NCBI GenBank assembly: GCA_022494885.1
Contig: JAGVSM010003768.1
Location: forward strand, 105,410 to 169,409
From: Micrasema longulum
Taxonomy: Eukaryota > Arthropoda > Insecta > Trichoptera > Brachycentridae
DNA length: 64,000 nt
Direction of reading: 5' to 3'
In this document: positions 22,731 to 34,859 of the stretch, in pieces
Layout of the letters: every line of letters starts with the position of its first letter
How positions within the stretch are numbered: the stretch's first letter is position 1
The notes under the pieces: model-generated
The model's database searches: none
What the model was told of the DNA's origin: nothing
What the model saw: the letters and a program-made list of their open reading frames with translations, nothing else
Position numbers and translations under genes: made by a program

Positions 22731-24292
22731 GACAACTGCACGTCGAACTGAATTTGCCCAACTAAAATCGACATTTTACTGTCCGCTGTTTTACGCACCC
22801 CAAAACTGGACGGATTTTTAGTTGTATTTTAAAAGAAAGAGTATCAAAAGGAATTTTTTTGTGTCTGTACCTTTTCCGTTTATCAAAACTATTAATCATA
22901 TTTTATTTATATAACGTACGTCCGATGAAACTGGGCGTTTTTTTTTTGGTTTTCGGATGGTCCTAGCTCCCATAAGAAATAATTTATGTAATTTTTTTAT
23001 GTTTTTATAATTTTAAGAAACTATAAAAACAGAAATAATTATCCAGATTTTGAAAGGGAGTTTCGATATGATGAATTAAATAAAATAATTGGTAAAAGAA
23101 GTAATTTTAGTGATTTTATGTAAAGTAAATATTGTTTTATTATTCGACATAGAACATCACAAATTTATTACTTCAAATATTTTTATTTAATTTTAATTTT
23201 TATTATTTTTTTAATACAAGCAGATGCACAGCTTAAATGTTTATACATGTCATAGACTATTAAAAAAAGGTTTATTTAAAAATAGTACGGCCTGCCATCC
23301 ACTAACATGTATTCACTTAATTGTAATAAAATGAAGCGACGCGACGGTTTGAACAATATAAAAAAATAAAATCAGAAGGAATTAAAACAATGTATATAAA
23401 TATAAGTAAATAGGGACAAAACGAGAAGAAAATGGGTACAAAAAAGAAGTGAATGTGGAAGGTGGAGGATGAATAAAGAAAAGTAAGAGTGGAAAATTAA
23501 ATTTGATTTGATAATGAGATACAAGAAATAATGATCAAAAAAAGACAAAACCTCATTTCTCTATTATTATGAATGAAGCCTGTTATTTCTCTTCTGTACC
23601 TATTATATGGAGTATTAAATATATCTAGACTATTAAAAGTATATCAAATATTAATTTTAAAACCAATAATTTTTCTTTCACGTATTTCATGATAAAGTTT
23701 ACACTGAGAATCAATCGAAAATCTAATTTACTATTTGGTGCAGAGTGAAAAAAAAGGTTGTAAAATATATTTGTACAAAATAAATAGTACTCTTATTTGC
23801 CTATATGAAAACAATATTCCACCTTTTTCTTTATATTTGTTTGGGTTTTGTAGTTCCTTTCACTTTTTGTAAATAAAACATTGAACATCAATCAATGTAT
23901 ACTTTTTATAGCCTCATGACTTGTGGCGCTATCTGATTTTAGATTAATTAAAAAAAGCATTTTTGTTATGTTGTTTAAACATATCGACAGCTGAGTTCAG
24001 ATCTTTAGGAAATAAACAAATTTAGCAAACTCTCAGTTCCATAACCAATCAAATGTTGTATTTTGCATAAATAACTTTATTCATAAAACTATTATGTATG
24101 TATTTCAAAAAAATAATTTAAGTAATATACTTTGGTCGGCCATTTTTTAAAACTAGTAACTTGTAGTTATAGCTTTATGGAACTGAGCCATCGATATGCG
24201 TTCTCAAAAAAAAAAAATTAAATAATTTAATGACCTTATTTCTATAATTAATGTTTAAAGCTTTGTGGTCAAACATTTCATAGTAAATATTT

Positions 24293-24689
24293 GTACACAA
24301 CCATTTACCGACTTTTCTATGTCCACTGGTTTCGAGACGTATCCCTCTCTTCGTCAAGACACTAATTACACACCTTTACCATAATTGTTGCACAAAAATA
24401 TAAAAACAACCCGCTGATAGGACACATGCTATTATAAGCTAACACCAACGTGCACTGATTATAATAAAAGTTAAATTAAAAAATAAAATATAATATAATC
24501 AGTACACGTTGGTGTTAGCTTCTGATAGCATGTGTCCTATTAGCACGTCGGATTTGTGTTTTTGTGCAACTACTGTGGTGAAGATGTATAGTGGAATTTA
24601 CTTGTTAGTGTAATTAGTGTCCTGGCGAAGAGACGAGTACGCCTCAATAGACGTAGAAAAGTCGGTATTATAGTGGGTAAATTGTACAC
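24293..24689. mobile_element. Large palindrome F4
   Basis: Two arms of about 170-190 bp meet at an AT-rich centre near 24470. Outer ends gtacacaaccatttaccgac and its partner near 24666-24689; inner arms taggacacatgctat and taacaccaacgtgcactg pair with 24493-24545. Arms are about 75-80% alike. It is a foldback DNA element, or a pair of inverted copies of one unit. Confidence 0.75.
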
Positions 24690-25096
24690 AAAGTTAAATT
24701 TTAAAAATATATGTATTGTATGGAATTTTATTTTTGTAATTTTATAAGACAAAATGGTTCGCTTGTGTAGGCTTTAAATAAAAACAAGGATTTTTTTTAC
24801 TACTGTATAAACAAAAATGCATCCGGCCTTGGATCAGAAAATTTTGAACAATGTTCGTACAAGACACTTGCTCCGTTTTGTTTGCATAAACCAGTGTTTT
24901 CCAGCCTGTGGGTCGCGCCCCCCTAAGGCGAGTCGCAAAGCCTTGCTGGGGGGTCGCGGTCACGAGCAAGGCAAAACTAAAACGCCAGAGTTTAACGTCC
25001 AATACAACAATGAAAATACAATGATTTCAGTGAGAAAGCTGTGCATGTTTATTTTTCGACAGTTCGTCGTTTTTCTTGAGGCGCAAATAACGATAT

Positions 25097-25352
25097 GTCG
25101 GCCTTGCGGTGTAGTGGTCAGCGCGTTTGTCTGCCATGCAAGAGGTCTCGGGTTCGAGTCCCGGCATGGTTGATATGAAATATTAGTTTAAAAGGGTGGT
25201 TTTACACTACACTATTTTATTTTCCCTGGACTGGGACCTGAAGCGCAAGATTTATCATCTTACCCTCATGTAATATAAATTAACACGATACTCTGCGATT
25301 GATGTACCTATGCAGTGTCCTATGCACCATTAGGTGCGGAAAGGGAATGAAA
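25097..25352 (+). mobile_element. SINE family S1, nearly full-length copy
   Basis: The tRNA-like head has A box gtgtagtggtcagcgcg and B box gggttcgagtcccg, then gatatgaaatatt, the body with ccctggactgggacctgaag and the tail tgcaccattaggtgcggaa. It sits inside the hAT-like element. Being best preserved, it defines the family: head about 75 bp, body about 130, tail about 50. Pol III transcription from the boxes is expected for such elements. Confidence 0.8.
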
Positions 25353-25639
25353 TTTGAACAAAGTTTTGCTGCCACATCTCGCACTGCGTGTCCGACTGAT
25401 AATGCCTAGCTAAAATCGACAAAATCGAGGTTTTGTTGTGTCGTTTACCGTATCCCAATACTAAATCGATTTTTTTTTAGAAAGTATTAGAATTAAATTT
25501 TCTGTGTTCTCCTTTTCCGTTTTTCAAAATTATTTATCATATTTGTATACCGTACTACCAAAGACGGCAGATAAAACTAGACGCTTTTATGGGATTTTAG
25601 ATGGTCCCAGCTCACTATCAAAAACGTAAAACGATAGAC

Positions 25640-25890
25640 ACACGCCAATGGTAAGATTACCAATGAGGAAAAAAACAGAATCTCAAAACTCATTGTACAA
25701 GGGATTGAAGCTGTACAATGAGTTACCTAAACAAATAAAAGAAATAGATAAAATTGAAATATTTAAAATTAATTTGAAAAAATATATAATTGAGAAATTT
25801 TGATAAAAAAATTGTAATATTATTAAAAGTTTATATTAGTTCTTAAAATGTTATGAACTAACTTAATAAAGCATAAATAAATAAATGGTG
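25640..25890 (+). mobile_element. 5'-truncated LINE end inside the hAT-like element
   Basis: A short frame from about 25650 reads SLYKGLKLYNELPKQIKEI and then FKINLKKYIIEKF with a stop at about 25800, the usual last residues of an insect LINE polymerase (compare KGLKLYN-LP at 53240 and 61180). A short UTR and an aaataaataaat tail at about 25875 follow. Confidence 0.75.
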
Positions 25891-25913
25891 AATATCTATA
25901 GTGCGTAAACAAT

Positions 25914-26474
25914 CACTGCTCCATAGTCCTTAAAATGTAACATGATTAGAATGACAGTTGTCAGAAAAAGTGACGACATAACTTTGTAGTAACGTCAAAG
26001 GAGTTATTTATATCGACACACGAAAAATCATTTGTATCTGGCGTGTTAATGTACTTTTTTAATACAATGCTTGAAACACAAATCAACATTAATATATAAA
26101 ATCAGCTTTAAAACTAAAAGAAAACTAAAATAAACCTAATTATTGACGACGTTTTTACAAGGTTACATCATTTTGCAAAAACGTTAGAGATGGGACAAAT
26201 TGATCAATGTAAATTGATCGAATAAAAAAATAATTAATTTGATGTTGTTCATGAAAAAAGTATAAATGTCTCATTTTTGGTGAATAATTGTGTTAAACAC
26301 ACTATAATAGTTTTGTTTTTGCGTTTTTTATATCAATTTTCGGAAACAGAGTTTCATGATTGCATGAAATAACTGATAAAATCGTTTGATCAGTGATCAG
26401 CAATTTCCCATCACTAATGAAATTAGTTTGACAGCTGTCATTCTAATCAAGCTATATTTTAAGGACTATAGTGC
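25914..26474. mobile_element. Foldback element F5 nested in the hAT-like element
   Basis: Left catagtccttaaaat-taacatgattagaatgacag-tgtca matches the reverse complement of the right end (26428-26472) over about 55 bp. The core is AT-rich and without a gene. The palindrome lies wholly inside 24892-26611, and starts right after the LINE tail. Confidence 0.65.
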
Positions 26475-26754
26475 CATAATCCGGGGAAGAAATACGGAAA
26501 AACGTTTGTATTTAAAAAGTCAGACTGCGCATCCTCTTAAGGTCCTGGGGGATCGCCAATTTTTTTTACTCTCAAAGGCGTCGCGTATTAAAAAAAGTTT
26601 GAAAAACACTGGCATAAATAATTGAAACAAGGTTACAGGTGCACAGTGTACTCGTACTGGGAGCGAAACAATACTTAAATATATAACTATTATATAACTA
26701 TAAATATATAAGTATTTTTTTGTTTACAAAATGCCTGTAACACAATGTTTCTAA

Positions 26755-27105
26755 ACAATACGAACCATTACGCCATTTCCCCGTAGGTAGGGGTAGACAG
26801 AGAGGATAGAACGTCACTACTTTGTCTTTGCATACATACCTCGCTTTCTTTACATTCGTGCATCTTCTCATGCACGCTCGTCGATTATTCTGACATGTCA
26901 ATTTTCAAGCATTTGTTGGATTTGGTCATGCAATGTCTTTTTCGGTCTTCACCGTTTTCTGCATCCATCAACATTCTCATCGTATTTTTTAATCGTTCTT
27001 TCGCTGTCCATTCGCTCTACGTGTCTTTCTTGATTTTATCGATAGTGCTTGTTCAGCTTTACAGTTTACGTACTGCACGGATCTCAACATTTGTACACCG
27101 CACAA
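26755..27105 (-). mobile_element. RTE-like LINE fragment, C-terminal part
   Basis: The minus strand reads SCMRRC/ACMRRCTNVKKARYVCKD and PLCLPLP, as in the tail of the LINE at 5132-6265, and upstream a decayed equivalent of the GRPRK region (about 26940) and the GHVERM region (27015). Frames are shifted. Confidence 0.75.
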
Positions 27106-27539
27106 TGTTTCATGTTTGCTATTTATATAATTTATGTACATTTAGTACATATCGAGGTTAATGTTAAAATGGTAATAATAAGCTTATTCTAGAAGGCATA
27201 CTACGAGTACTATGTTTTCCATACATATTCTTGTATAGTTTATTTACTTTTTATTTTTGAATGTACCCAATCTTGTAGTATATTTATGTTAAAATGTGGG
27301 TCTTCAGTTCAACCTACGGATCCCTTATTTAAGGAGATATTCGTAAGAAGGAACGTTATCGTCCCGAAACACTTCTATAGCCAAACTACAGTTAAAATAT
27401 GCGTGGAAAAAGTGAAGAAGGGTGGTCCCATCGAACTGAACACATAATAGTTAATATATTACTCGTATCATTTGAGATCCGAAAATTGAATACATATTTT
27501 TACAGCGTGTTTGTGAGTATAATGGTAGTGCCTATTAAG

Positions 27540-28150
27540 GTTTCTTAAATAGTGGTTTGACCGAATACCGGATATCCGGCAAACCCCTAAGCCGGATATC
27601 CGACAAACCCCTAAGCCGGATACCCGGCCCATTGTATAAAATATAAAAAACAATAAAAACTCCAGGTACTCTAATTTCTCTTAGTTAAAAACAAAAGTTT
27701 TAATGTCCATAAAATAAAAAAGGGTAAAAATATTTTCATGGTATTCTTAATGATCACTTATCGATTGATGAGTTGCATATCAATATGGTTTATAAGATGA
27801 TTAATAATATAATAATATTTTTTGGTAGTTTCACCCATTGCGCTTTATTTTTTCACGCAAATATATTTTTATTCTAAAAATAATTTTTGGTAAACATATT
27901 TTATTTGCGGTCAAATTCTTTTTCCAGGTTGTATACTGAACACTGACGAACCCTTTCATAAAAAATGTAAAATTTTCAAATAATTAGGGTTACTTCCCTT
28001 TTTCCAAACACTGTCGATATCAATTGATCAACTCAGTGGCGTTGATTTCATGAAATTTTCGCATTTAAATAAATATTGGGTATCCGCTAGATATTCGGTA
28101 TCCGGTCGGATACGTGACAGTTATCGGATATCCGTTTTATATCTAGTTTT
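27540..28150 (-). repeat. Dispersed repeat, copy 2 (partner of 557-1090), with 24-bp tandem units
   Basis: Inverted copy of 557-1090. At one end the 24-bp unit ccggatatccggcaaacccc-taag occurs twice and a half (about 27558-27628). The far end again has ggtatccggtcggata and gttatcggatatccg (28095-28130). Non-coding. Confidence 0.65.
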
Positions 28151-29194
28151 TTACCCTAACGTAATACTAGGATAACTTCCAATTTCCGGTTTATTCGTAA
28201 AAACGGGACTTTCTGCCTTTACGCATAGATAACAATATATTCTTTAAAATATAGGTACATACAGGTCAAAAGAGTTCAGTTATTTATAAAAAAAAGACAT
28301 TTGAAAAAAAATTAACCAACAATTCGATTTAAGTTATTATAGTGTAGCAAGTATTTTTAATTGGTAACTTATATTTAAATAAACGTTATTATATCAGTAA
28401 ACCAACAATTTATAATTACTCAAAAAGTTTAATTAATACTGAAAAAATCTCATTTGCTTTATTTTACCCGGAAATTTTTGTTTTATATTTGTAGGATATT
28501 CTGCAAGTGTTCATGTTGAAAATTTAAAGTTCCAAAATGCTTCCATTCCGTTCCAAATTTCCAGCGACTATTTTGAGTATCCATGTGGTGGAATTATGAA
28601 TCTTCTCTATCCACTTGAGAGCGGTTAATTTGGGGATTTTTTTTTTTAATACGACCACACTTTGCTTCATAGAATGACCACACTGATTATTAAACGTCAG
28701 CTGTTTAAAAAATGAAAAAAAAAACTAATGCGGTTTGGTCAATTCAACCTAGTTAAGTGTTTTGAGCCATTCTGAAGGTCGCAATAATTTTCCTAATGAA
28801 GTTTTGCATCCCCTAATATATGGCCGCCCTCGGCCCGGACCCACTGGGCCTTAGGGGAAATCCGCCACTGTTTAACCATCACCATAAATAGGTGGTACTT
28901 TCAGATGCAGGTGCGAGTAATGAATTATTTTTAGACATTAATTATTTTAGGTAAGTGTTGGCATATTCCTATAAATAATATTTTTATCATTTATTATATC
29001 ACATTACCCTCAATTACATTTGTCATTGAATTGTTGTACTTTTCAACACAATCAGTTCGTCAATTTCTTCGATAGTGTCTTTGACGTCAGGTATTTCGGG
29101 TCCGTAATCGTGATTGGTACCAATTGCAAAATTTGATACAAATAATAATATTTATAAAAATATATAGACAGTAACGGATCAAAACGTATTCAAC

Positions 29195-29265
29195 AATGTT
29201 TTGAGTATGCTTGCAGACTGGCTGGATTTCCTCCTTAGGGAGTTATTCATGTTTAAAGTTGTTGC
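29195..29265 (+). repeat. Dispersed repeat R5, partial copy
   Basis: Carries gactggctggatttcctcc and agggagtt as in 50045-50085. The 63-codon frame starting here is not conserved in the other copies. Confidence 0.45.
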
Positions 29266-30124
29266 AACAGAGAGGGAAAACATTATTGAGGAGGCACCGA
29301 ATTTACTCATCGCCATATCGTCGTCCATCTGTGAAAAAGGCGTATCTCGTTTTTTATCGAAATTGAGTTATGAATATTTTAATAAAAATTAAGTTATTTT
29401 TATGGAATAAATGGGCATCATGCTATCTTAAAATATTTTAAAAACCAAGCAAAATGCTGTAAGATTCTTTTTTCATTATTTTTATAGACGAAACTTTTCC
29501 AAAAAAATTCTTAAAAAGTCGTCTCAAAAATTTAAAAAATCGAGATGCGCCTTTTTGAAAAATGGACGACGATATGTGTGTCTTAGTGATGAGATTTAAG
29601 ACTTCTTTACTTGTAAAGTGAATGTATCTATATAGGTGAAGAGAATCTCAACCATACTCTCTTCTATAAAAATTACAAGTTTCCTTTCTTTTCTTCCTGA
29701 ACCATCCAAGCGCCTTTGTCTCCTTACGTCTCTACTGACATGCAAATTCTACCGAATTAATCTAAACGGCCTATCCAAAAACTTTTAACAGAACTTCAAA
29801 ATACATATTTATTCTTCGTCTGTGGTGTCCATATTTTATAGACGTTGGCATAACGCACAAACGGCGATACGCCATCTATTTTAAAAAGCAAACACTTTTT
29901 CCGAATTTATTAAAGCTAACCCTTCAATGACCAACTTTTCTAATTCCAACTAAAAACATATTTTTATGAATGTTTTTTTGTGCAAATATTAGGAAAAATA
30001 GTGAAAAAAAAATTGTAAGTTTTAATTTAATAGTTTTGTTTATTTATGTATTATATTTTTGGTTAAACAACAGGCCAGGAGGCCCAATTACAGTTGTGAA
30101 TTACATCACAGAACACCCAGTCTT

Positions 30125-30232
30125 GAAAAAAATCACGTTTATTTTTTTTGTGTTCTCACCGGGAATCGAACCCGGAACCTTCCGTGTGTGAGTCAAGCGT
30201 CTTGACCACTACACCACGGCGGCCGCCAATGT
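30125..30232 (-). mobile_element. tRNA-derived SINE head, family S4
   Basis: On the minus strand: ggtgtagtggtcaagacgct (A box) and, 40 bp on, ggttccgggttcgattcccg (B box), ending in gagaacacaaaaaaaataa. It is tRNA-like but lacks a paired acceptor stem, so I call a SINE. The head is preceded by gcggccgccgtg. Confidence 0.6.
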
Positions 30233-31234
30233 GAACAATATGCTACATCAGACAAAAAGGTTAAAAAATACAAGAATATAAAGAAAACAAGATAGAACGA
30301 TTCTTATGAACATCTTTTTAATAATAATGAATGTTGTGGAAACAATTATATTTAAAAATCTTGAAAAAAAAAACAAAGAAATTACCCTTTGAACTTTATC
30401 TAAATTACACTTTTGACAGAATACGTGCAACTGACTTTTTGTCTCAAATTTTATCGAAAAATTTTACCCTGGTGGCGACTTTTGAAAGTAAATCATAATA
30501 GCTAGTATGTACTCGTTTACAATATAATAAACTAGTCGCCGAGTGATAAACATGTTTGAAATCACTTTTATACGCCGATAATCGGTATGTAGCGGCTCGT
30601 CTACATCGGGCATTGTAGGGTTAATAATATAGCTGGCTTGTTCTCTCGACATTGCGTATGTCGACCGAAAACACGTGTAGTTTTCTGTTTATTTCAATTG
30701 GTTGTATAATACGATCAGCACTTGTAAGATAAAAATGATATCCATTTCACCCTGTCCAAAACCTTGCACTTTGTTGTAGATAAGTATGATAACTTTGGTT
30801 TATGTATCTACTGGGTTGTGATTAGCGGCCTTCATTTTTTATCTTGTTTATTCAATTCTAAAATTAATGAATACGATTAAAACTTTCTGACAGAATTATT
30901 TTACTGTTTCCAAGCTGATAAAATAACCCCCCACTTTCGTTTTTATCATTTTTGTGTTTTTGCTCAAGTGATATAGAAAATGTTATAATTTCTCGTTTTG
31001 ATAGAAAAAAAACGCCTTTGAAAATGTATTTCTGGTGTACTTGTTTTGTTTTTAATAGGTTATGTAAAAAAAAATTCAATTAATTTTCGACAGGTGATTA
31101 AAATAAATAAAATATTTATCTGGCTAAAATATATTATTTAGAAACGTCAATTAAACTTTTCGTTCTAAACTGTTTCCAATGCATATTTTATATTAGCAGG
31201 GATTTAGAGCTTCTAAAATAAATTATTTATTTAT

Positions 31235-31355
31235 TTAAAACTTCAGGTACAAAAAATAAGTACTTTGGCAAACTTATTGCTTAAATCAATATTTTCCAGC
31301 CAACCGAAAAACAGGTCAAAATAAGAGATTGGTCAAAATTTTGTACTAAAAAAAC
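31235..31355 (+). repeat. Dispersed repeat R1, copy 2
   Basis: Same unit as at 3783 and 39035: cttcaggtacaaaaaataag, actttggcaaacttattgc, ccagccaacc-aaaaac, ggtcaaaa-tt-gtacta. Confidence 0.6.
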
Positions 31356-31363
31356 ATAAATAC

Positions 31364-32128
31364 ACAGGGTGACTGGAACTGAACCCGCCATAGCAAATTC
31401 GCATATAGAGGAGGTCATTTGCTAATTATTGGACCTTACTTTCCTTAGCTAAAATTTCATAGTTTGGGAGATATGTAAATTTTTATTGAGATTTTTCCAA
31501 AATTTGACCTTCGAGCATTCAGAACTTTTTTTTCTCATTATTTTAGTATTTTTTTTATTATTTGTTGGCAGTCGTAAACATTAGTGATTAAAATTCGTCG
31601 GAACTTCTCTCAAACTAGGGTTAAAAAATAAGATATTACGCTTTTAAAAAAAAGGCGACGAACTAGATAATTAACATAGAGAAGAATAAATAATGCTGCT
31701 TATTTCTGTTCCTTATATTTTTTTATTCCTTTGTAAAAATTTCTTTTAATTGTAATGTTTATAATGGACTTTGTCCGTAAATAAATAAATAAAATAAATA
31801 AAATAAAATAAAATTATTGAAACACCGTAGTTTTTTTTCATTTCAGGTTGAATTTTATCGTAAAGTTTTTTTTAAAAAATAGTAATATCTTATTTTTTGA
31901 AGTTCCGACGTATTTTAATCACAAATGTTTATGACTACCAACAAATAATAAAAAATTCTAAAATAATATAAAAATTGAACAATTTTGGAAAAATCTCTAT
32001 AAAGTATAAAAATTTACATATCTCCCAAACTATGAAACTTAAGCTAGAGAAAGTAGGATCCAATAACTAGCCAACGACCTCCTCTATGTGCGAATTTGCT
32101 ATGGCGGGTTCAGTTCTAGTCATCCTGT
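31364..32128. mobile_element. Large foldback element F6 with LINE end inserted in its centre
   Basis: Arms of about 270 bp: acagg-tgact-gaactgaacc at both ends in inverted order, and inward catagtttgggagatatgta and tcggaactt. Arms are about 85% alike. The centre (about 31650-31815) holds a LINE 3' end: a T-rich UTR, tggactttgtccg, then (aaat)n. TA sits next to the ends. This fits a mariner-type MITE that later received a LINE. Confidence 0.75.
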
Positions 32129-32639
32129 ATATGAAAAAATTCATACATATGTTAAAATGAAATATTAAAAAAAACCTAATTAATTAAAAATAACAACTGT
32201 TTTTTCAATTGGGAGATAAAGTTTGCACGTATAAACATTAATAAAATTAAAAAATAAATATTTATTCGTGTTAAATAATGAGGAAAATGTGGGATCAGAT
32301 AATGCGTTTGGAAGGAGAGAGAAAGAGGAACCAAGGAAAGAAAAAGGGATAAAAAAAATACTTTTGAAAAAAAAAAGCAGCAAAAACTCAAGGAGTTCAG
32401 GATTCTGGGAATGTATAATAAAGTTTCAGGCGTTTCCTGAAGGTTGCTAGAGAAAATGCATTTTTTATATGATGGCAGCTCATACCAAAGTCTAGCGGCT
32501 TAGACGGAAAATGAATAGCTGAAAAATTATGTGTAATTATAGTAATTAATGTAATTATAGTTATTTTTAACCGCAATTCCTTTTGTCCATTTCGGTATTT
32601 TTCTGAACATAAACAATAAATTTTCATAAAATAAATACA

Positions 32640-32865
32640 TCTTTGTTTTTAACCACTTTTTTTTCCTACCGAACGGTTTCAAAGCCATACAAGCTTCTTT
32701 GTAATGAATTCTATCCTATTTTATTTTATCAATGTTTACGTTATATTACATATGGAGCTAATAAGTCAAGTCTTTTTGTCTTGTAAGGATGGGAAGCCTA
32801 ATGTGAGGTAGATACGATATTTAAAACTAGACAAGAAAGGACTAAAGGAAATATTTTTTTTTCTT
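32640..32865 (+). repeat. Dispersed repeat R7, copy 1 (inverted copy at 42535-42770)
   Basis: Blocks ttttaaccactt, ctaccgaacggttt-aaagc, gaattctatcctattttatt, caagtctttttgtctt-taaggatgggaa match the reverse complement of 42535-42770. No open frame. Confidence 0.65.
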
Positions 32866-33364
32866 ATTATGAGTCGCTTTTTTAATTTCTAAGGTTTCCA
32901 AGTTGTCTAATTGTAATATTTTATTTTAAACATGAAGAACTTTTGATCTAATAATATTTTCAAATGGAATTAGGTTACAATTTATGCCAATAACATTCTA
33001 GCGCAGAGGAATGTTGTAGCGTTCGTAGGCACATATTTATACAAAGACAAGCCCGAGAGTAGTACCTATTACTTCGCACTCAATTCAAATAATTCATTAC
33101 ACGGGGATTTTATTATTACCCAGGGGTCCGCAACTTTGTTTATGCACGTCTATTTTCCCATTGAACGCCTGTACGTATAAAACATAATTATTTAGTTCAT
33201 GTGTAAAAAATGCACTAAAACATAAAATTATTTTTTTTCTTTGGATGATCCGTATTTTCTGATCTATAGAAATCGGTAGTATAACAGACGTCAGCACGTC
33301 CTCAGAATTATTATGTGGTGCGAACCATGCGAAGGAACACTACAGGGGTGGGTACTTACTTACT

Positions 33365-33475
33365 CGCAAAGATTTGCTTTAGACCAAATGAAACTTAGCA
33401 GAAACCAGGCGAGGGTTATCACTAGAGCCCTTACAGGGCATTGCAGACTGAATCACCAGAGTAAACCTTTCTGAA
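33365..33475 (+). mobile_element. R1/jockey-type LINE fragment, left part
   Basis: Plus-strand reading gives MKLSRNQARVITRALTGHCRLNHQ, which matches the LS-xQ-R-IT--LTGHC-LN motif near the end of RNase-H-bearing insect LINEs. The next part of that motif set is at 34060-34310, so a gap of some 590 bp (with SINE-like sequence) lies between. Confidence 0.6.
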
Positions 33476-33734
33476 TCCTCTAAAGTCTGTTCATTTTTAC
33501 AAGAATTTCCAAATAAACAAACCAGCCGTGTGATATCCGACGGTGAATAGCCTATTTCACTTAACCTAAACGGCACGCTAAATTTATAGTGGATTGAAAT
33601 TTATTCGATTCGTTTGCAGCTATTTAAATTTGAAAATATATATGTTTTTTTTTATAAAACTCCATAGTTAATGATTTTAGTAAAAATATCAATAAAAACG
33701 CCTCGGTTAATACATTTTATAATAACTGGAAATC

Positions 33735-33990
33735 AAGTTGGGGTAAATTAGGGTTCGAACCTCGGACCTATGATCCGCGAGTCCGCAACACTAGCCACGG
33801 GACCACAACCCGATTAAAATAATTGAGTCAAAGTTAAAAAAAGAGATTTTAACAATAATTTTATCAAAATCATTATTTAAATTTAGCGAGTACTCTCAGG
33901 TAAAAATCTTGCAAAAAGACTGGAGATTAGTCGGTCTCATGTTGTACTGGTTATTGGGTTTGCCAGGCATTAAATAAATAAATAATTGTA
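33735..33990 (-). mobile_element. tRNA-like SINE pieces (families S5 and S2)
   Basis: At 33748-33815, minus strand, a tRNA-like unit: cgggttgtggtcccgtggct and aggttcgaaccct. A similar plus-strand unit is at 43985. At 33885-33990, plus strand, lies the S2 leader (ctctcaggtaaaaatcttgc) ending in gccaggcattaaataaataa. The two pieces face each other. Confidence 0.5.
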
Positions 33991-34059
33991 AAACAATAAA
34001 TATCGATCCACCCTATTGTATTTTATCATGCCGTGTAGATTTTTGCCGTGGTGTGAAAT

Positions 34060-34310
34060 GGGCCAATCATGCGATATCGCGCAGCGGGCTCGTGGTTTGC
34101 ACGTGGACAGCGGTCCAGTCTCCGTGAGTACAGCAGATGTAGGTTCTGCAGTGCAGATGATGTCACACCCATACACATTCTATGCAAATGTGATGCTTTG
34201 GATCACAAAAGAAGCCGCATCTTCGGGGCACCACTGGTTAAACCTGAAGATGTCAGAGCGCTCGCGCCCTACCTAATAGTCCGATGCTTTAAAGACCTAA
34301 CATAAAACAC
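34060..34310 (+). mobile_element. R1/jockey-type LINE fragment, CCHC-like end
   Basis: The frame from 34069 encodes CRFCSADDVTPIHILCKCDA followed by LDHKRSRIFGAP and a C-terminal ALAPYLIVRCFKDL. The C-x2-C-x(10)-H-x3-C-x-C cluster with TPIHILC-C is a well-known mark of the C-terminus of insect R1/jockey-like LINE polymerases. It continues the fragment at 33365. Confidence 0.7.
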
Positions 34311-34859
34311 GAGAACACCCGCCCTCCACTAGACTAGTAGTACTCCAGTAGCTGACAGGGGCTCGTCATAATAGATCTTCACCGGTCTAAGTGATGTCAG
34401 GAGCTTATTTAGCATTGACCCCCATTTTTCAGAATAATAAAATGCGGTGAACTTATTTGAACACACTGAAATTTTTACCTGAAATTTTTTCATGCATTTG
34501 TAATAAGTAAAATAGTATTTTAGTTTGATCCACTTTTAATAAAATTTGAATAAAATTATAATGCATTTTCATCGAGAAATGTTGGAAAGTTTTGGTTTAT
34601 GAACTTGATAAGAACCTTTCCTACAGAGAATATTTTTTTTTCATAAAAAAAATAATGTTTGGAATCCGTTTACGATCTTCAGTTTGTTGTTGAAGTAAAA
34701 TGTGCCTTTGAAGATTTTAATCACTTTCTTTGTGATTTTCCATGTTAAATAGTTTATTTAGTTTGTGTAAAATCTATTTATTTGAGTACTTTTACATACA
34801 CGTAGGTCAAATGATTAAATATTTATTTTGTATGAAGAACTGTTTTCTATCTCTGAATT

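Larger units (their letters stand above)
24884..26619. mobile_element. hAT-like non-autonomous element with 8-bp target duplication
   Basis: The element spans 24892-26611. Left end cagtgttttccagcctgtgg and right end (reverse complement) cagtgtttttcaaac are imperfect terminal repeats of the type seen in insect hAT elements with CAGTGTTTTTC ends. Directly outside lie gcataaac (24884-24891) and gcataaat (26612-26619), an 8-bp duplication with one change, as hAT transposases make. A GC-rich left part (gtcgcgccccc, 24912) matches hAT ends too. No transposase is left: the middle holds a SINE, a LINE end and a second foldback element. Confidence 0.75.

Noticed and set aside
30125..30232. Possible tRNA gene on the minus strand
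   Set aside because: Boxes are present, but there is no convincing acceptor stem, and A-rich sequence follows as in a SINE.
32176..32450. Overlapping Ser/Phe/Leu-rich frames on both strands
   Set aside because: Products of a purine-rich/pyrimidine-rich stretch, not conserved or motif-bearing.
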